A stretch of DNA of 64,000 nucleotides from Desulfurobacterium atlanticum (GCF_900188395.1 NZ_FZOB01000003.1:132418-196417); one strand, 5' to 3'. Counted from the stretch's first letter, positions 14,598 through 23,848 are shown. Numbers and translations are program-made. Notes: generated by a model not told the origin, from the sequence alone.

Positions 14598-16096
14598 AGG
14601 GAATAGTTGCTGCTGGAGACAGGTTAACAGCTGAGGCTGCTGAAAAAGTTCTGAAAGAAGGTGGAAACGCTTTTGATGCTGTTGTTGCTGCAGTTTTTGC
14701 TTCCTACATGTGTGAGCCTGCGTTAACAAGTCCTGCAGGTGGAGGTTTTCTCCTTGCTTTTGAACAGGGTTACAGTCCAGTTCTTTACGATTTTTTTGTT
14801 GATGTTCCACCACTGAGAGTCGAAAGTCCAGATTTTTTCAAGATAACCGTTGATTTTGGAGATGCTCTTCAGGATTTTCATATCGGTTGTGCTTCTATAG
14901 CTGTTCCAGGGACGGTGGCAGGACTTTTAAGGGTGCATGAAGAAAGGGGAAAGCTACCTTTAGCTGATGTGCTTTATCCTGCTATGGAGTATGCTAAAAA
15001 AGGAGTTGTCCTTTCTTCTGTTCAGGCTTCTTTCGTTAAGCTTCTTGAGCCGATATTTACCGCTACTGATGAGTCCCGTAAAGTTTTTATGGCTAATGGG
15101 AAGCTTATTGATGAAACTTCAGTTTTTAAGAATCATTCTTATTATGAATTTCTATCACTTCTTTCAAGAAAGGGACAGTGGGTTTTTTATGAAGGTGAGA
15201 TAGCAGATAGGATAGATAACCTGTGTAGAAATTGTGGAGGACATTTAAGAAAAGAGGACCTTGAAAAATACAAGGTTGAGGAAAGGGAGCCTTTGAAATT
15301 TAGTTTTAAAGGATATGATATTTTAACCAACAATCTTCCGTTTCCCGGTGGTATTTTGATAGCTTTTACTTTGAAATTGCTTGAAGATTTTTCTCTTGGT
15401 GAGTTTGGTTCAAAACAGCATCTTGTAAAACTTTTAAACGCTATGAAAGAAACGAATAGATTCCGCAGGGAGTTTGTTGACGATGGAAAGGTAAGTAATT
15501 ATCAGGATTATCTTAATAGTGCTTTTATGGAATCTTATAAAAGGGAAGTTAATCGTTTTGGAAATACCACTCATATAAGTGTTATTGATGGATATGGGAA
15601 TGCCGCTTCAATAACAACAACAAACGGTGAAGGTTCAGGCTACATCATTCCAGATACAGGTGTTATGCTTAACAATATGCTGGGAGAGGAGGATTTAAAT
15701 CCCAAAGGATTTTTTAAATGGCCTCCTTATGTAAGACTGCCTTCCATGATGTCTCCTACCGTGGTTGTGAAAGATGGAGAGCCGATTCTTGTTCTTGGCA
15801 GTGCAGGAAGTAATAGAATAAGAAGTGCAATAGTAAATGTAATTCTTAATTATCTTGCTTTTGATATGAATGTTAAAGATGCTGTGGATGCTCCGAGGGT
15901 TCACTATGAAAACGGAACTGTTTTTGTTGAACCAGGATTTGAAGAAGATGTTTTAAAGGGTATTGAAAACCTGTTTTCAGAAGTTGTTAGATTTTCTTCA
16001 AAAAATATGTTTTTCGGTGGAGTTCAGGCTGTTACAGGTAGTTTTTGTGGGGCAGGAGATCCAAGAAGGGGAGGATTTGTCCTGAAAGTAGATTAG
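14594..16096 (+). CDS. ggt: Gamma-glutamyltransferase family protein
   Basis: 500 residues. The N-terminal half has the family start GIVAAGDRLTAEAAEKVLKEGGNAFDAVVAA and SPAGGGFLL. The processing site with catalytic Thr is GNTTHISVIDGYGNAAS. Downstream are GSGYIIPDTGVMLNNMLGEEDLN and the substrate-binding MSPTVVVKDGEPILVLGSAGSNRI. The enzyme transfers or hydrolyses gamma-glutamyl groups. No signal peptide is visible, unlike exported GGTs, so it is likely cytoplasmic. Coupling (ATGA overlap) to the GCS2-type ligase suggests one pathway. Its stop overlaps the convergent yacG stop by 4 bases. Confidence 0.9.
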   Translation: MKGIVAAGDRLTAEAAEKVLKEGGNAFDAVVAAVFASYMCEPALTSPAGGGFLLAFEQGYSPVLYDFFVDVPPLRVESPDFFKITVDFGDALQDFHIGCASIAVPGTVAGLLRVHEERGKLPLADVLYPAMEYAKKGVVLSSVQASFVKLLEPIFTATDESRKVFMANGKLIDETSVFKNHSYYEFLSLLSRKGQWVFYEGEIADRIDNLCRNCGGHLRKEDLEKYKVEEREPLKFSFKGYDILTNNLPFPGGILIAFTLKLLEDFSLGEFGSKQHLVKLLNAMKETNRFRREFVDDGKVSNYQDYLNSAFMESYKREVNRFGNTTHISVIDGYGNAASITTTNGEGSGYIIPDTGVMLNNMLGEEDLNPKGFFKWPPYVRLPSMMSPTVVVKDGEPILVLGSAGSNRIRSAIVNVILNYLAFDMNVKDAVDAPRVHYENGTVFVEPGFEEDVLKGIENLFSEVVRFSSKNMFFGGVQAVTGSFCGAGDPRRGGFVLKVD

Positions 16097-16272
16097 TTTT
16101 TTTCTTCCTGATTAGTTGCAATGGCACTGTTTTCTTGTATTGAATACTCTTCATTCAGCCATTTGTGAAGGTCGGCAAGTTTACATTTCTCACTGCAGAA
16201 CGGTCTATAAGGGTTGTTTTCCCAATTTGTTTCTTTTTTACACACAGGACATTTAATTCTTTTCTCTGCCAT
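16093..16272 (-). CDS. yacG: Zinc-binding protein YacG
   Basis: 59 residues from the ATG at 16272, which has a GGAGA site; a longer frame starting at TTG 16284 is less likely. The motif CPVCKK...W...NPYRPFCSEKCKLADLHKWLNEEYSI is the YacG signature, with four zinc-binding Cys. In E. coli YacG binds GyrB and inhibits gyrase. It is the last gene of a long minus-strand run, overlaps mqnA by 20 bases and converges on ggt. Confidence 0.88.
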   Translation of the reverse strand: MAEKRIKCPVCKKETNWENNPYRPFCSEKCKLADLHKWLNEEYSIQENSAIATNQEEKN

Positions 16273-17089
16273 TCTTTTCTCCAAAAGGAAGTAAAAAGTC
16301 TTCTATTTCTATGTTGTAGTTTAGAAGTTGAGCAAACTGTTTTAGTGATTTTTTATGAAGCGATGTAAGGCTGTAATTAAGGTAGTTGTAGTAGTCAAGA
16401 CACTCTTTTTCAGATAGAGAAACTTTTTTTGAGTAGATTTTCGCTATTTTTTGAAGATTTGAAAGGCCGTATTTTCTTGATTTTTTAAAACTTTCATATA
16501 TTTCCTTAATATCTTCTGGGTGATTTATAAAACTTTCTCTTCTGACAGCCCATACTGCAAAGACAAACGGCAGTTTATACATATTATACCATTCCTGACC
16601 GAGGTCATAAATAAATCTGTAATTCTTGTTTTTTAAAAGTTTAAAAGCGTCATCTCCTATGGAAAGGATTGCAGTTGCAGTTTTTGGCAGGTTTCCCTCT
16701 TTCATGCTGTAAAAGTAGTAGTTCGGTTCAACACCGAACTTTTCTTTTAGAATATACTCTATTAAAGCTCTTGAAGTCATTGAGCTTTTTGTAAGCCATA
16801 CATCTTTTTTGTGAAGCTGATGAATAGGAACTCTGGAAAGAAATAGAACGCTTTTTACCTGTCCATAGGAAGAGATAGAAAAATCTGGGAACAGAAAATA
16901 TTTCTCACTATTTGTTATGAATTCATACGATGAAATAGGACTTATGTCTATTTTTCCTTCTCTGAGCATTACATTTAATTCAGATGGAACTTCTTCAACA
17001 AACTCATATTTAAACGGCACAGCTTTGTCTATAAAGCCAAAATAGACAGGAAGAACATTTATATATTCAATTTTCCCTACTTTTAGCAT
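16253..17089 (-). CDS. mqnA: Chorismate dehydratase MqnA (futalosine menaquinone pathway)
   Basis: 278 residues of the periplasmic-binding-like fold used by MqnA: KVGKIEYINVLPVYFGF at the N-terminus, REGKIDISPISSYEF, SVLFLSRVPI, a SMTSRAL segment and ILSIGDDAF. MqnA removes water from chorismate to 3-enolpyruvylbenzoate, the first step to menaquinone through futalosine. The quinone would serve anaerobic respiration with the cytochromes. It overlaps ttuA by 23 bases and yacG by 20. Confidence 0.87.
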   Translation of the reverse strand: MLKVGKIEYINVLPVYFGFIDKAVPFKYEFVEEVPSELNVMLREGKIDISPISSYEFITNSEKYFLFPDFSISSYGQVKSVLFLSRVPIHQLHKKDVWLTKSSMTSRALIEYILKEKFGVEPNYYFYSMKEGNLPKTATAILSIGDDAFKLLKNKNYRFIYDLGQEWYNMYKLPFVFAVWAVRRESFINHPEDIKEIYESFKKSRKYGLSNLQKIAKIYSKKVSLSEKECLDYYNYLNYSLTSLHKKSLKQFAQLLNYNIEIEDFLLPFGEKNGREKN

Positions 17090-18008
17090 TTTTCACCTTT
17101 TCAAGTATTCTACACACAGAGCATACATCTGCAGTTGTTGGTGTTCCACATTTTTCGCAGGGAACAAGTTTGATTTCTTCTTTATTAACAGCTTCAAATA
17201 TGGGGCGGGCTTTTTTTATGAACTCTTTATAAAATCTTAGCTTTGTTCCGGGCATCTTGTGTTCAAGAAGTGCAAGTGCCTGTTTGTAAACCGGGGAAGT
17301 TGCTTTTTCAGAGTTAGGGCATCCTGTTTCCATAAACTCTATTTCGTTTAATATTGCGTAGCTTACTATCTCCTTTTCTGTAAAAAAGCAGAAAGGTTTA
17401 ACTTTTCTTGCAAATCCTCCCTTTTCAAGAAGAACAGGATACTGTCTTCCTAAGTAGCCTGTATCCCATCTTAATGTGTTTGAAAGAAGTACAGCTGACT
17501 CATCGTCAAGGTTGTGTCCCGTTGCTATCGCTTCAAGATTCTCTTTTAAAGCCAATTTGTTCATTATGTATCTTTTGAATGTTCCACATACAGAACAAAC
17601 GCTGTCTCTTCCAGAAAGCTGAGCAATTTTTTCTATCGGATAACCAAATTCGTCAGGGAGATTAAATGTTATAAGTGGACGGTTTATCCTTTCTGCCATC
17701 TGCTTGCAAAGTTCCAAAGATTTTTCTGAATAGTCATTTGCCTTTATTCCAAGAGATATGTGAATTCCAACTGTTTCATATCCTGCTTTTGTTAGAAGAT
17801 ACCACAGGGACAGACTGTCTTTTCCACCTGATACTGCTATACCGATTTTTCCATTTTTTGAAAACATTTTAAACTTTTCAATCGTTTTAAGTGTATGCTT
17901 TTCAAACCACTCAATAAAATGTTCTTTGCATAGTGCAAGTTTATGGTGCCTTAAGTTTATTACTGCTTTTTCTCTTTTTCCTTTCGTTTTACAGATTTTA
18001 CACAGCAT
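17067..18008 (-). CDS. ttuA: tRNA 2-thiolation PP-loop enzyme TtuA
   Basis: 313 residues. An N-terminal zinc finger (CKICKTKGK...C..H) is followed by the ATP PP-loop IGIAVSGGKDSLSLWYLL, a VCSVCGTFKRYIMNKLA segment with cluster-binding Cys, and ATGHNLDDESAVLLSNTLRWD. A C-terminal zinc finger is CEKCGTPTTADVCSVCR. This is the layout of TtuA/Ncs6 proteins, which make 2-thiouridine at T54 of tRNA in thermophiles. The adjacent upstream gene encodes a TtuB-like sulfur carrier, which supports TtuA over TtcA. Confidence 0.88.
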   Translation of the reverse strand: MLCKICKTKGKREKAVINLRHHKLALCKEHFIEWFEKHTLKTIEKFKMFSKNGKIGIAVSGGKDSLSLWYLLTKAGYETVGIHISLGIKANDYSEKSLELCKQMAERINRPLITFNLPDEFGYPIEKIAQLSGRDSVCSVCGTFKRYIMNKLALKENLEAIATGHNLDDESAVLLSNTLRWDTGYLGRQYPVLLEKGGFARKVKPFCFFTEKEIVSYAILNEIEFMETGCPNSEKATSPVYKQALALLEHKMPGTKLRFYKEFIKKARPIFEAVNKEEIKLVPCEKCGTPTTADVCSVCRILEKVKNAKSREN

Positions 18009-18011
18009 TTT

Positions 18012-18218
18012 TTACCCTTTTGACGTAGCTATCACTATTTTTATTTTTTCTCCAGAGTGAACTCTGTCGTCATCGCATAAAAGCGTTTTATCTTTAACAA
18101 CAACAGCAGTTTCCGGGTATATCTCAAGGGATTTGAGAAGGGAATCAACTCTTATGGAGTTTTTTTTTATCTCTATGGATCTTTCTTTACCGTTTATTTC
18201 AACTGTAATCTCACCCAT
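18012..18218 (-). CDS. TtuB/ThiS/MoaD-like sulfur carrier protein
   Basis: 68 residues from the ATG at 18218, which overlaps the stop of the permease gene and has an AAGGAG site. Beta-grasp fold: ITVEINGKERSIEI, SLLKSLEIYPETAVVVKDKTLL, then GEKIKIVIATSKG. The PETAVVVK segment resembles Thermus TtuB. It lies 3 bases before ttuA, so it probably supplies the thiocarboxylate sulfur. The C-terminus is Lys-Gly, not the Gly-Gly of most carriers. Confidence 0.75.
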   Translation of the reverse strand: MGEITVEINGKERSIEIKKNSIRVDSLLKSLEIYPETAVVVKDKTLLCDDDRVHSGEKIKIVIATSKG

Positions 18219-19410
18219 CTTTAAGAATCTCCTTCGGTTCAAAAGATGTGGCTCTTATTGCGGGATAGACTCCTGCAATGAGCCCTATTATTATAGATAA
18301 ACCGATGGAGATTGCAATACCGTTTAACGGTAGGTATGGTGGCCATTTCGCAAGTTTTGCTATGATGTTTACAAGAATCGTTGCAAACAGTGCTCCTGAT
18401 AGAGAGCCTGTAAGAGAAAGAATGGTGGATTCAAGTAAGAACTGTTTGAAAATATCTTTTCTCGTGGCACCAAAAGCCCTTCTTATACCTATTTCAACGA
18501 GTCTTTCATAAACAGATAGGGTCATAACAGCAAGAATGCCAAGAGCTCCAACGCTAAAAGCTATTGTAGCGACAGTTATACTTAAAACGGAAAATATCTC
18601 CATAGCTTCCTTTCTCGTGTTTACAAGGTCCTCATATCTGCTTATTGAAAAGTCTTTTTTTCCGTGCCGTTTTTTGAGAAGAGAAGCTACCTCTTTCATC
18701 GCTTCTTTTGTTACTTTTTGAGATACCGGCAGAACATAAATGGAATCTATGTAATCAACATTTTCAAGCCTTCTTACAGCGCAGCTTATTGGAACCAACA
18801 CTCTGTTATCAAGGTCTTCCCCTGAGATATCAACTCCTTTTTCAGGAAGGATGCCTATAACTTTATAGGGTGCGTTGTATAAATAGATGGTTTTTCCCAC
18901 AGGGTATTTTTCATTGAAAAGGTTTTTTGCAACTTCAACTCCTATTACAGCTACCTGGGCGAAGTTTTCAACATCATCCCTTGTTATAAATCTTCCTTTT
19001 GTTGGTTCTGATGATGTTATGAGAGCATAATTTTCATCCACACCGAACACCTTTGGATTAACGTATGTTCCGTTTACATGGATGGGAGGAAAAACTTCCT
19101 TTACAGGTGATACCTCTTTTACAAGTGCGCAGCGCATCTTTATAGCTTTTGCGTCATTTATTGTAAGTGTGGGGAAAAAGCTGATTTGTAATTTTCTGCC
19201 GCCTAAGGTTTTTACCTCTCCGGGAATAACAACAAAAACCTGCTCTCCAAGCTCACCAAGATACTGACCAACTTTATTTTTCATGGCTCCTGTGATGCCC
19301 ATCATAAGAACAAGGGAGAATACTCCTATGGCTACACCTATAACTGATAATACTGTCCTTCTCTTGTTACTTCCAAAATATTGCAGTATAGTTTCTATTT
19401 CCAGATTCAT
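18211..19410 (-). CDS. MacB/FtsX-type ABC transporter permease 2
   Basis: 399 residues. An N-terminal TM segment (RRTVLSVIGVAIGVFSLVLMMGI) is followed by a large extracytoplasmic MacB periplasmic core domain. Three C-terminal TM segments (FSVLSITVATIAFSVGALGILAVM, ILSLTGSLSGALFATILV, IAISIGLSIIIGLIAGVYPAIRA) carry the FtsX signature EIGIRRAFGATRKDIFKQFLLES. It is the second of two similar permeases. With the upstream ATPase, MacA and TolC genes it forms a tripartite efflux or lipoprotein-handling system. Substrate unknown. Confidence 0.88.
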   Translation of the reverse strand: MNLEIETILQYFGSNKRRTVLSVIGVAIGVFSLVLMMGITGAMKNKVGQYLGELGEQVFVVIPGEVKTLGGRKLQISFFPTLTINDAKAIKMRCALVKEVSPVKEVFPPIHVNGTYVNPKVFGVDENYALITSSEPTKGRFITRDDVENFAQVAVIGVEVAKNLFNEKYPVGKTIYLYNAPYKVIGILPEKGVDISGEDLDNRVLVPISCAVRRLENVDYIDSIYVLPVSQKVTKEAMKEVASLLKKRHGKKDFSISRYEDLVNTRKEAMEIFSVLSITVATIAFSVGALGILAVMTLSVYERLVEIGIRRAFGATRKDIFKQFLLESTILSLTGSLSGALFATILVNIIAKLAKWPPYLPLNGIAISIGLSIIIGLIAGVYPAIRATSFEPKEILKDG

Positions 19411-19412
19411 CT

Positions 19413-20609
19413 TTAAACCTTTGACCTTAAGGATTCTACCGGTTCAAACTCTGCAGCTCTTTTAGCCGGTGTGTAGGATGCTATCAAACATACGATAAGG
19501 GAAAATATAACGGCAATAATAAACGCTTCCACAGGGTAAACAACAGGTATCGAGAGTAAAGGTAAAACAAACTTTACGCTTAAAAGTCCTATTACCGTTC
19601 CTATTACTGCTCCTATAAGAGCTATAACAACGCTTTCAGCCATTATTCTTATAAGAATGTCTTTTTTTGTTGCTCCCATTGCCCTTCTAAGTCCTATTTC
19701 CCATTTCCTCACATAGATGTTGATGTAAAAGATGCTTGAAAGAACAAATCCTCCCACTACAAGGGCTGTAATTGATGCAAGACCTAAAAACATTGAGAGA
19801 CTTGCACTTATCATTGAAAGAACCTTTTTAACAAGAGATGGTGTTATGATGGTAAGCTCTTTATTAATATCGTGTCTTTTAGACAGTATATCCTTTACTT
19901 CTTGAAGAATAAGATTGTATTCATCCATATTTAGAACCCTGAGTCTTATAAGGGAAATGTTGTCTTCTTTTAGGGGCATTACGACCTTTTTATATATCGG
20001 ATAGGGGATAAATATTCTGTTGTCAATGTTCCTCCCCTGCGGTGTTTTACCCCTTCTTTTAAAAACAGCTATAACCTTAAAGGGTGTTTTTTCAACAAGA
20101 ATAGTTTTTCCGATAGGATCCTCACCGGGAAATAGAAAATCAGCAACATCCCATCCTATTATGCAGACTTTTTTAAAGTTTCTATAATCATCAGGAGTAA
20201 AATCTCGCCCAATGTCAAGTTTGTAGTTCCATGAGGTTATCCAGTTTGGTCCTACACCAAAGCTTGTGGTGTTTTTAGAGAATTTTCCTGCTGAAACCCT
20301 TATAGGTTTAACAAGACCGTAAGTAAGTGCAAATATTCCCTCAAGTCTTCCTATCTCTCTTACATCTTTCATTGAAAGAACCATTGTTCTCATTCTTGGT
20401 CCCGCTCCCATTCTTCCTGAAACGATAAAGATGGAATCCGGTCCAAGAGCTTCAATCACTTTTCTTGCCCTTAAAGTGCTACCCTGAATTGCTGCAACAA
20501 TCAGCACAAGAGATGCAACTCCCATCACTATACCAAGAAGTGCAAAGAAAGTTCTTACCTTATTATGATAAAGGGAGTTTATAAGGTCTTTTATATAAAG
20601 CCCGTTCAC
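19413..20609 (-). CDS. MacB/FtsX-type ABC transporter permease 1
   Basis: 398 residues with the same plan as the next gene: an N-terminal TM helix (VRTFFALLGIVMGVASLVLIVAAI), a periplasmic core domain, and C-terminal TM helices with WEIGLRRAMGATKKDILIRIMAES. Two separate permeases and a separate ATPase differ from E. coli MacB, where ATPase and permease are fused. The start overlaps the ATPase stop by 4 bases. The two permeases probably pair as a heterodimer. Confidence 0.88.
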   Translation of the reverse strand: MNGLYIKDLINSLYHNKVRTFFALLGIVMGVASLVLIVAAIQGSTLRARKVIEALGPDSIFIVSGRMGAGPRMRTMVLSMKDVREIGRLEGIFALTYGLVKPIRVSAGKFSKNTTSFGVGPNWITSWNYKLDIGRDFTPDDYRNFKKVCIIGWDVADFLFPGEDPIGKTILVEKTPFKVIAVFKRRGKTPQGRNIDNRIFIPYPIYKKVVMPLKEDNISLIRLRVLNMDEYNLILQEVKDILSKRHDINKELTIITPSLVKKVLSMISASLSMFLGLASITALVVGGFVLSSIFYINIYVRKWEIGLRRAMGATKKDILIRIMAESVVIALIGAVIGTVIGLLSVKFVLPLLSIPVVYPVEAFIIAVIFSLIVCLIASYTPAKRAAEFEPVESLRSKV

Positions 20610-21295
20610 CCTTCTATCACTCCATCTTTAATTCTTATGATTCTTTTTGCGTAACGGGCGATTTCAGGGTCGTGGGTGACTATCAGGATAGTTCTTCCCT
20701 CTTCGTTAAGCTCTTTAAAAATATTCATAACGGCTTTTCCAGAAGCCTGATCAAGAGCTCCTGTTGGCTCATCGGCTATTATGAGAGAGGGAGAATTTAT
20801 CAAAGCCCTTGCTATTGCAACTCTCTGTTTCTGACCACCGGATAGCTGGTCGGGACGGAAATTAATTCTTTCCTTTAATCCGAGCCGTGTGAGCAAATTT
20901 ATCGCTCTGTCTTCCGGATTTATATTTTTGAAAACTTCTTTTCTGTCCTCTCCTTTTAAATAGATGGTTGGCAGAAGAACATTGTCTTTTACTGTTAAGT
21001 AGGGAACAAGATAGAAGGATTGGAAAACAAAACCTATATGCCTTCCTCTTAACTTTGATATTGTGTCATCGTCAAAGGAAGAGACATCCTTTCCTTTAAA
21101 ATAGTATTTTCCGGACGTTGGTTTATCAAGAAATCCGATAATATACATAAGGGTGGATTTACCAGAACCGGAAGGTCCCATTATCGCTACAAAATCACCT
21201 TCATTAATTGAGAGATTTATCCCTTTTAAAACTTTAGTTTCAAGGTCTCCCTGTTTGAAGGTTTTTGTTATGTTTTCAAGGCGAATAAGTTCCAT
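20606..21295 (-). CDS. ABC transporter ATP-binding protein (MacB/LolD type)
   Basis: 229 residues. Walker A GPSGSGKST, Q-loop FVFQSFYLVPYLTV, signature LSGGQKQRVAIARAL, Walker B LIIADEPTGALD and the H-loop VTHD are all present. It belongs to the LolD/MacB/FtsE group that powers FtsX-type permeases. It overlaps macA by 1 base and the first permease by 4, consistent with one transcription unit. Confidence 0.93.
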   Translation of the reverse strand: MELIRLENITKTFKQGDLETKVLKGINLSINEGDFVAIMGPSGSGKSTLMYIIGFLDKPTSGKYYFKGKDVSSFDDDTISKLRGRHIGFVFQSFYLVPYLTVKDNVLLPTIYLKGEDRKEVFKNINPEDRAINLLTRLGLKERINFRPDQLSGGQKQRVAIARALINSPSLIIADEPTGALDQASGKAVMNIFKELNEEGRTILIVTHDPEIARYAKRIIRIKDGVIEG

Positions 21296-22536
21296 TATTT
21301 CACCTTTACCTTGATGGCTATCTTGTCTCCTTCTTTCAGTCCACTTAAAATCTCCATATATTTATCGTCAGACCATCCAACCTTTACTGGAACTTCTTTT
21401 ACTTTTCCACCTACAACTTTGTAAACTACATATTTTCCTTTTTTCCACTTAACAGCTTCGTTTGGAACAACCAGAACATTTTTCTTAATACCTATTATGA
21501 TTTTATTGTGGGTTGTCATGTTGAGTTTAAGTTTTGAAACATCGTTGAAACCTCTTGCAACAACTATGTAGTAAACAACGTTGTTGAGAACTGTCGGTTC
21601 TGGATATATTTCCACCACACTTCCTTTAAACTTCTTATCCCTGTATGTATCAACTGTAAAAACAACCTTCTGTCCTTTTTTGATTTTTCCAATTTCTGTT
21701 TCATCAACATATATCCAGTTTTCAAGCTTTTCCGGGTCAAGAATCGTTACAAATTCAGGTGCATTCATTCCCGCGACAACTGTTTCTCCTTCCTGTGTGG
21801 ATACATAGGATATAATTCCAGATTTTGGTGCGTAGATGTATGAGTAAGAAAATCTTATTTTTGCCTGTTTGTACTGAGCTTCTGCCTGGGTTAACTTTGC
21901 CTTATATTCGGTTTCAAGCTGTTTTAACGCTTTTTTCTCCTTTTCAACAGCAAGTTTTGCCTGCTTTACTGCTTCTTCAGCTACTTTAAGATTGTTCTTT
22001 GCTGTCTCAAGGGCAGTTTTTGCCTTTTTAAAATCTGCTTCTGTTGTGAATCCCTCTTTTAAAAGCTTCTGCTGTCTTTCAAACTCCCATTTTTTAAGTT
22101 CAAAGTTGTGCTTCTCTGTTTCAAGTTTTGCCTGTGCTGTTTTTAAGCTTGCCTCTGCAGTTTCTATGGCAAGTTTTTGAGTTTCTATCTTTTTTGGATA
22201 GATTTTTTTAATCTCCTCTAAATTTGCTCTGGCTACTTTTAGATTTTCTCCAAGTTCCCTGTTGTCTATTACAGCGATTAAATCACCCTTTTTAACGTAA
22301 TCACCAACTTTAACGTTTTCTTTAATTACCGTTCCTGATATTCTTGCTCCCACTTTAACCTTTGCTCCTACCTGCGGCTTCATCATTCCAGAGGCTTCAA
22401 CAATATTTTTAACTTCTCCTCGTTTTACTTTAACGGTTTTAACAGGAATAAGTTCTTTTGTTTTTTTCTTCTTCATATAGAAAAAACCACCGCCTATTAG
22501 AGCAAGAATTAGAAATATTACACCTAATTTTTTCAC
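21295..22536 (-). CDS. macA: MacA/HlyD-type periplasmic adaptor
   Basis: 413 residues. An N-terminal membrane anchor (GVIFLILALIGGGFFYM) precedes KTVKVKRGEVKNIVEASG. The lipoyl half-motif GARISGTVIKENVKVGDYVKKGDLIAVID is followed by a long coiled-coil hairpin rich in Lys, Glu and Ala (about residues 95-230). The second lipoyl half is APKSGIISYVSTQEGETV, and beta-barrel and membrane-proximal domains follow. It bridges the ABC permeases to TolC. It overlaps the tolC-like gene by 4 bases. Confidence 0.9.
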   Translation of the reverse strand: MKKLGVIFLILALIGGGFFYMKKKKTKELIPVKTVKVKRGEVKNIVEASGMMKPQVGAKVKVGARISGTVIKENVKVGDYVKKGDLIAVIDNRELGENLKVARANLEEIKKIYPKKIETQKLAIETAEASLKTAQAKLETEKHNFELKKWEFERQQKLLKEGFTTEADFKKAKTALETAKNNLKVAEEAVKQAKLAVEKEKKALKQLETEYKAKLTQAEAQYKQAKIRFSYSYIYAPKSGIISYVSTQEGETVVAGMNAPEFVTILDPEKLENWIYVDETEIGKIKKGQKVVFTVDTYRDKKFKGSVVEIYPEPTVLNNVVYYIVVARGFNDVSKLKLNMTTHNKIIIGIKKNVLVVPNEAVKWKKGKYVVYKVVGGKVKEVPVKVGWSDDKYMEILSGLKEGDKIAIKVKVK

Positions 22537-23762
22537 TTTAAGCCTCCAGTGCTTTTAAGTAGCTTATAGTAGGAAATATTGTAGTTTACCTTCGTTGTTA
22601 AAAGCTGTTCCTGTGCGTTTATAAATTCTGTATGGGCGCTTATTAAAGAAACGATATTTGATACTCCAAGTTCATATTCTTTCAGTACTCTTTCATAGGT
22701 TTTTTTGGCGAATTTAAAGTAAGTTTTAGCGCTTTTCAGAGATTCTCTGGCAGTTTCGTAATCACTATAGGCGTCGGAAATCTCTTTTATTATTGAATTT
22801 TTTATATTTTTAAGTTCAAGCTGTGCTATTTCTACTTCTTTTTCAGAGGATAGATACTCATATTTTGTTTTAAAAGAGTCAAAAATTCTCCAGTTTAAGG
22901 TTATGGCAGCATTTATATCTTCATTTTCAAAGGATAAATCGTCACTCTGCCTGGCATAGGATGCAGATACATTTACCGTTGGCCTATTTTTGCTTTTTAC
23001 AAGCTCTGCAGAAAGTTTTGCAGTTTCAATTTTTATTTTCTGGATTTTTATTTCTGCTCTGTTTTTTAATCCTTCCTTTATAAGTGCTTTTAAAGGTTTA
23101 ACGTTTAAATCGTCTTTTAATTCAACTTCTGGTGTAATCTCGTCCTGAGTATTCAGCAGGTATTTAATACTGTTTTCAAGTTTTCTGTAATCGTTTTGTG
23201 CTGAAATCAGGTCTGTTTTTGCCTTTTCAAGATTTGCTCTTGCTTTTAAAACATCGGTTATAAGAACAAGTCCGTTTTTATATTTTTCCTGTGCAACTTC
23301 TAAAATTTTTTCTGCATTTGAAACATTTTCTTTCTTGAGATTAATTTTTTCTTTTGCTCCTTTAAGCTGAAAAAGGAGAGATGTTGCTTCAAAATAAAGT
23401 TCATTTAAGAGTTTTTTATAGTTTAGTCTTTCGGTTTCTATATTTTTATCTGTTATTTTAGTATCGATTTTTGTCTGAAAGTTTAAAAGAGTTGCGGCAG
23501 CTGTTATCCCGGCAGAAAAGTTCTTTTCCCAGTTATCCCCTCCAGGAATATCTGGATAGAAAGTGCTGGCAGAAGCGGAGAATGTAATTTCAGGGTAGTA
23601 AAGTGTTTTTTCGTCAAATTTCTTTTTTAACAGAAAAGATTCTATCTTTTTCTTTTCCTGCTGGAGCTGTATGTTTTTATCTATTACCGTTTTAAGCTGA
23701 TTCAGGGTAAGGGCATTGGCAGGTAGAACCAATCCCAGTGCTATTAAAAAGGCTTTCCTCAT
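22533..23762 (-). CDS. TolC-family outer membrane efflux protein
   Basis: 409 residues from the ATG at 23762, which has an AGGATGG site and opens a signal peptide (MRKAFLIALGLVLPANA); the longer frame from 23807 adds a charged leader without merit. Two repeats of the outer-membrane efflux protein domain carry long amphipathic helices (NAEKILEVAQEKYKNGLVLITDVLKARANLEKAKTD and its second-half counterpart YERVLKEYELGVSNIVSLISAHTEF). It is the first gene of the efflux operon. Confidence 0.88.
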   Translation of the reverse strand: MRKAFLIALGLVLPANALTLNQLKTVIDKNIQLQQEKKKIESFLLKKKFDEKTLYYPEITFSASASTFYPDIPGGDNWEKNFSAGITAAATLLNFQTKIDTKITDKNIETERLNYKKLLNELYFEATSLLFQLKGAKEKINLKKENVSNAEKILEVAQEKYKNGLVLITDVLKARANLEKAKTDLISAQNDYRKLENSIKYLLNTQDEITPEVELKDDLNVKPLKALIKEGLKNRAEIKIQKIKIETAKLSAELVKSKNRPTVNVSASYARQSDDLSFENEDINAAITLNWRIFDSFKTKYEYLSSEKEVEIAQLELKNIKNSIIKEISDAYSDYETARESLKSAKTYFKFAKKTYERVLKEYELGVSNIVSLISAHTEFINAQEQLLTTKVNYNISYYKLLKSTGGLK

Positions 23763-23848
23763 TTTTCCATCCTGAGTGAATTTGTATTCATCAGAAAGTT
23801 TATGCATTTACTCTTTTACAGTCAAGTGAGAATGAGTTGCATTTTATG

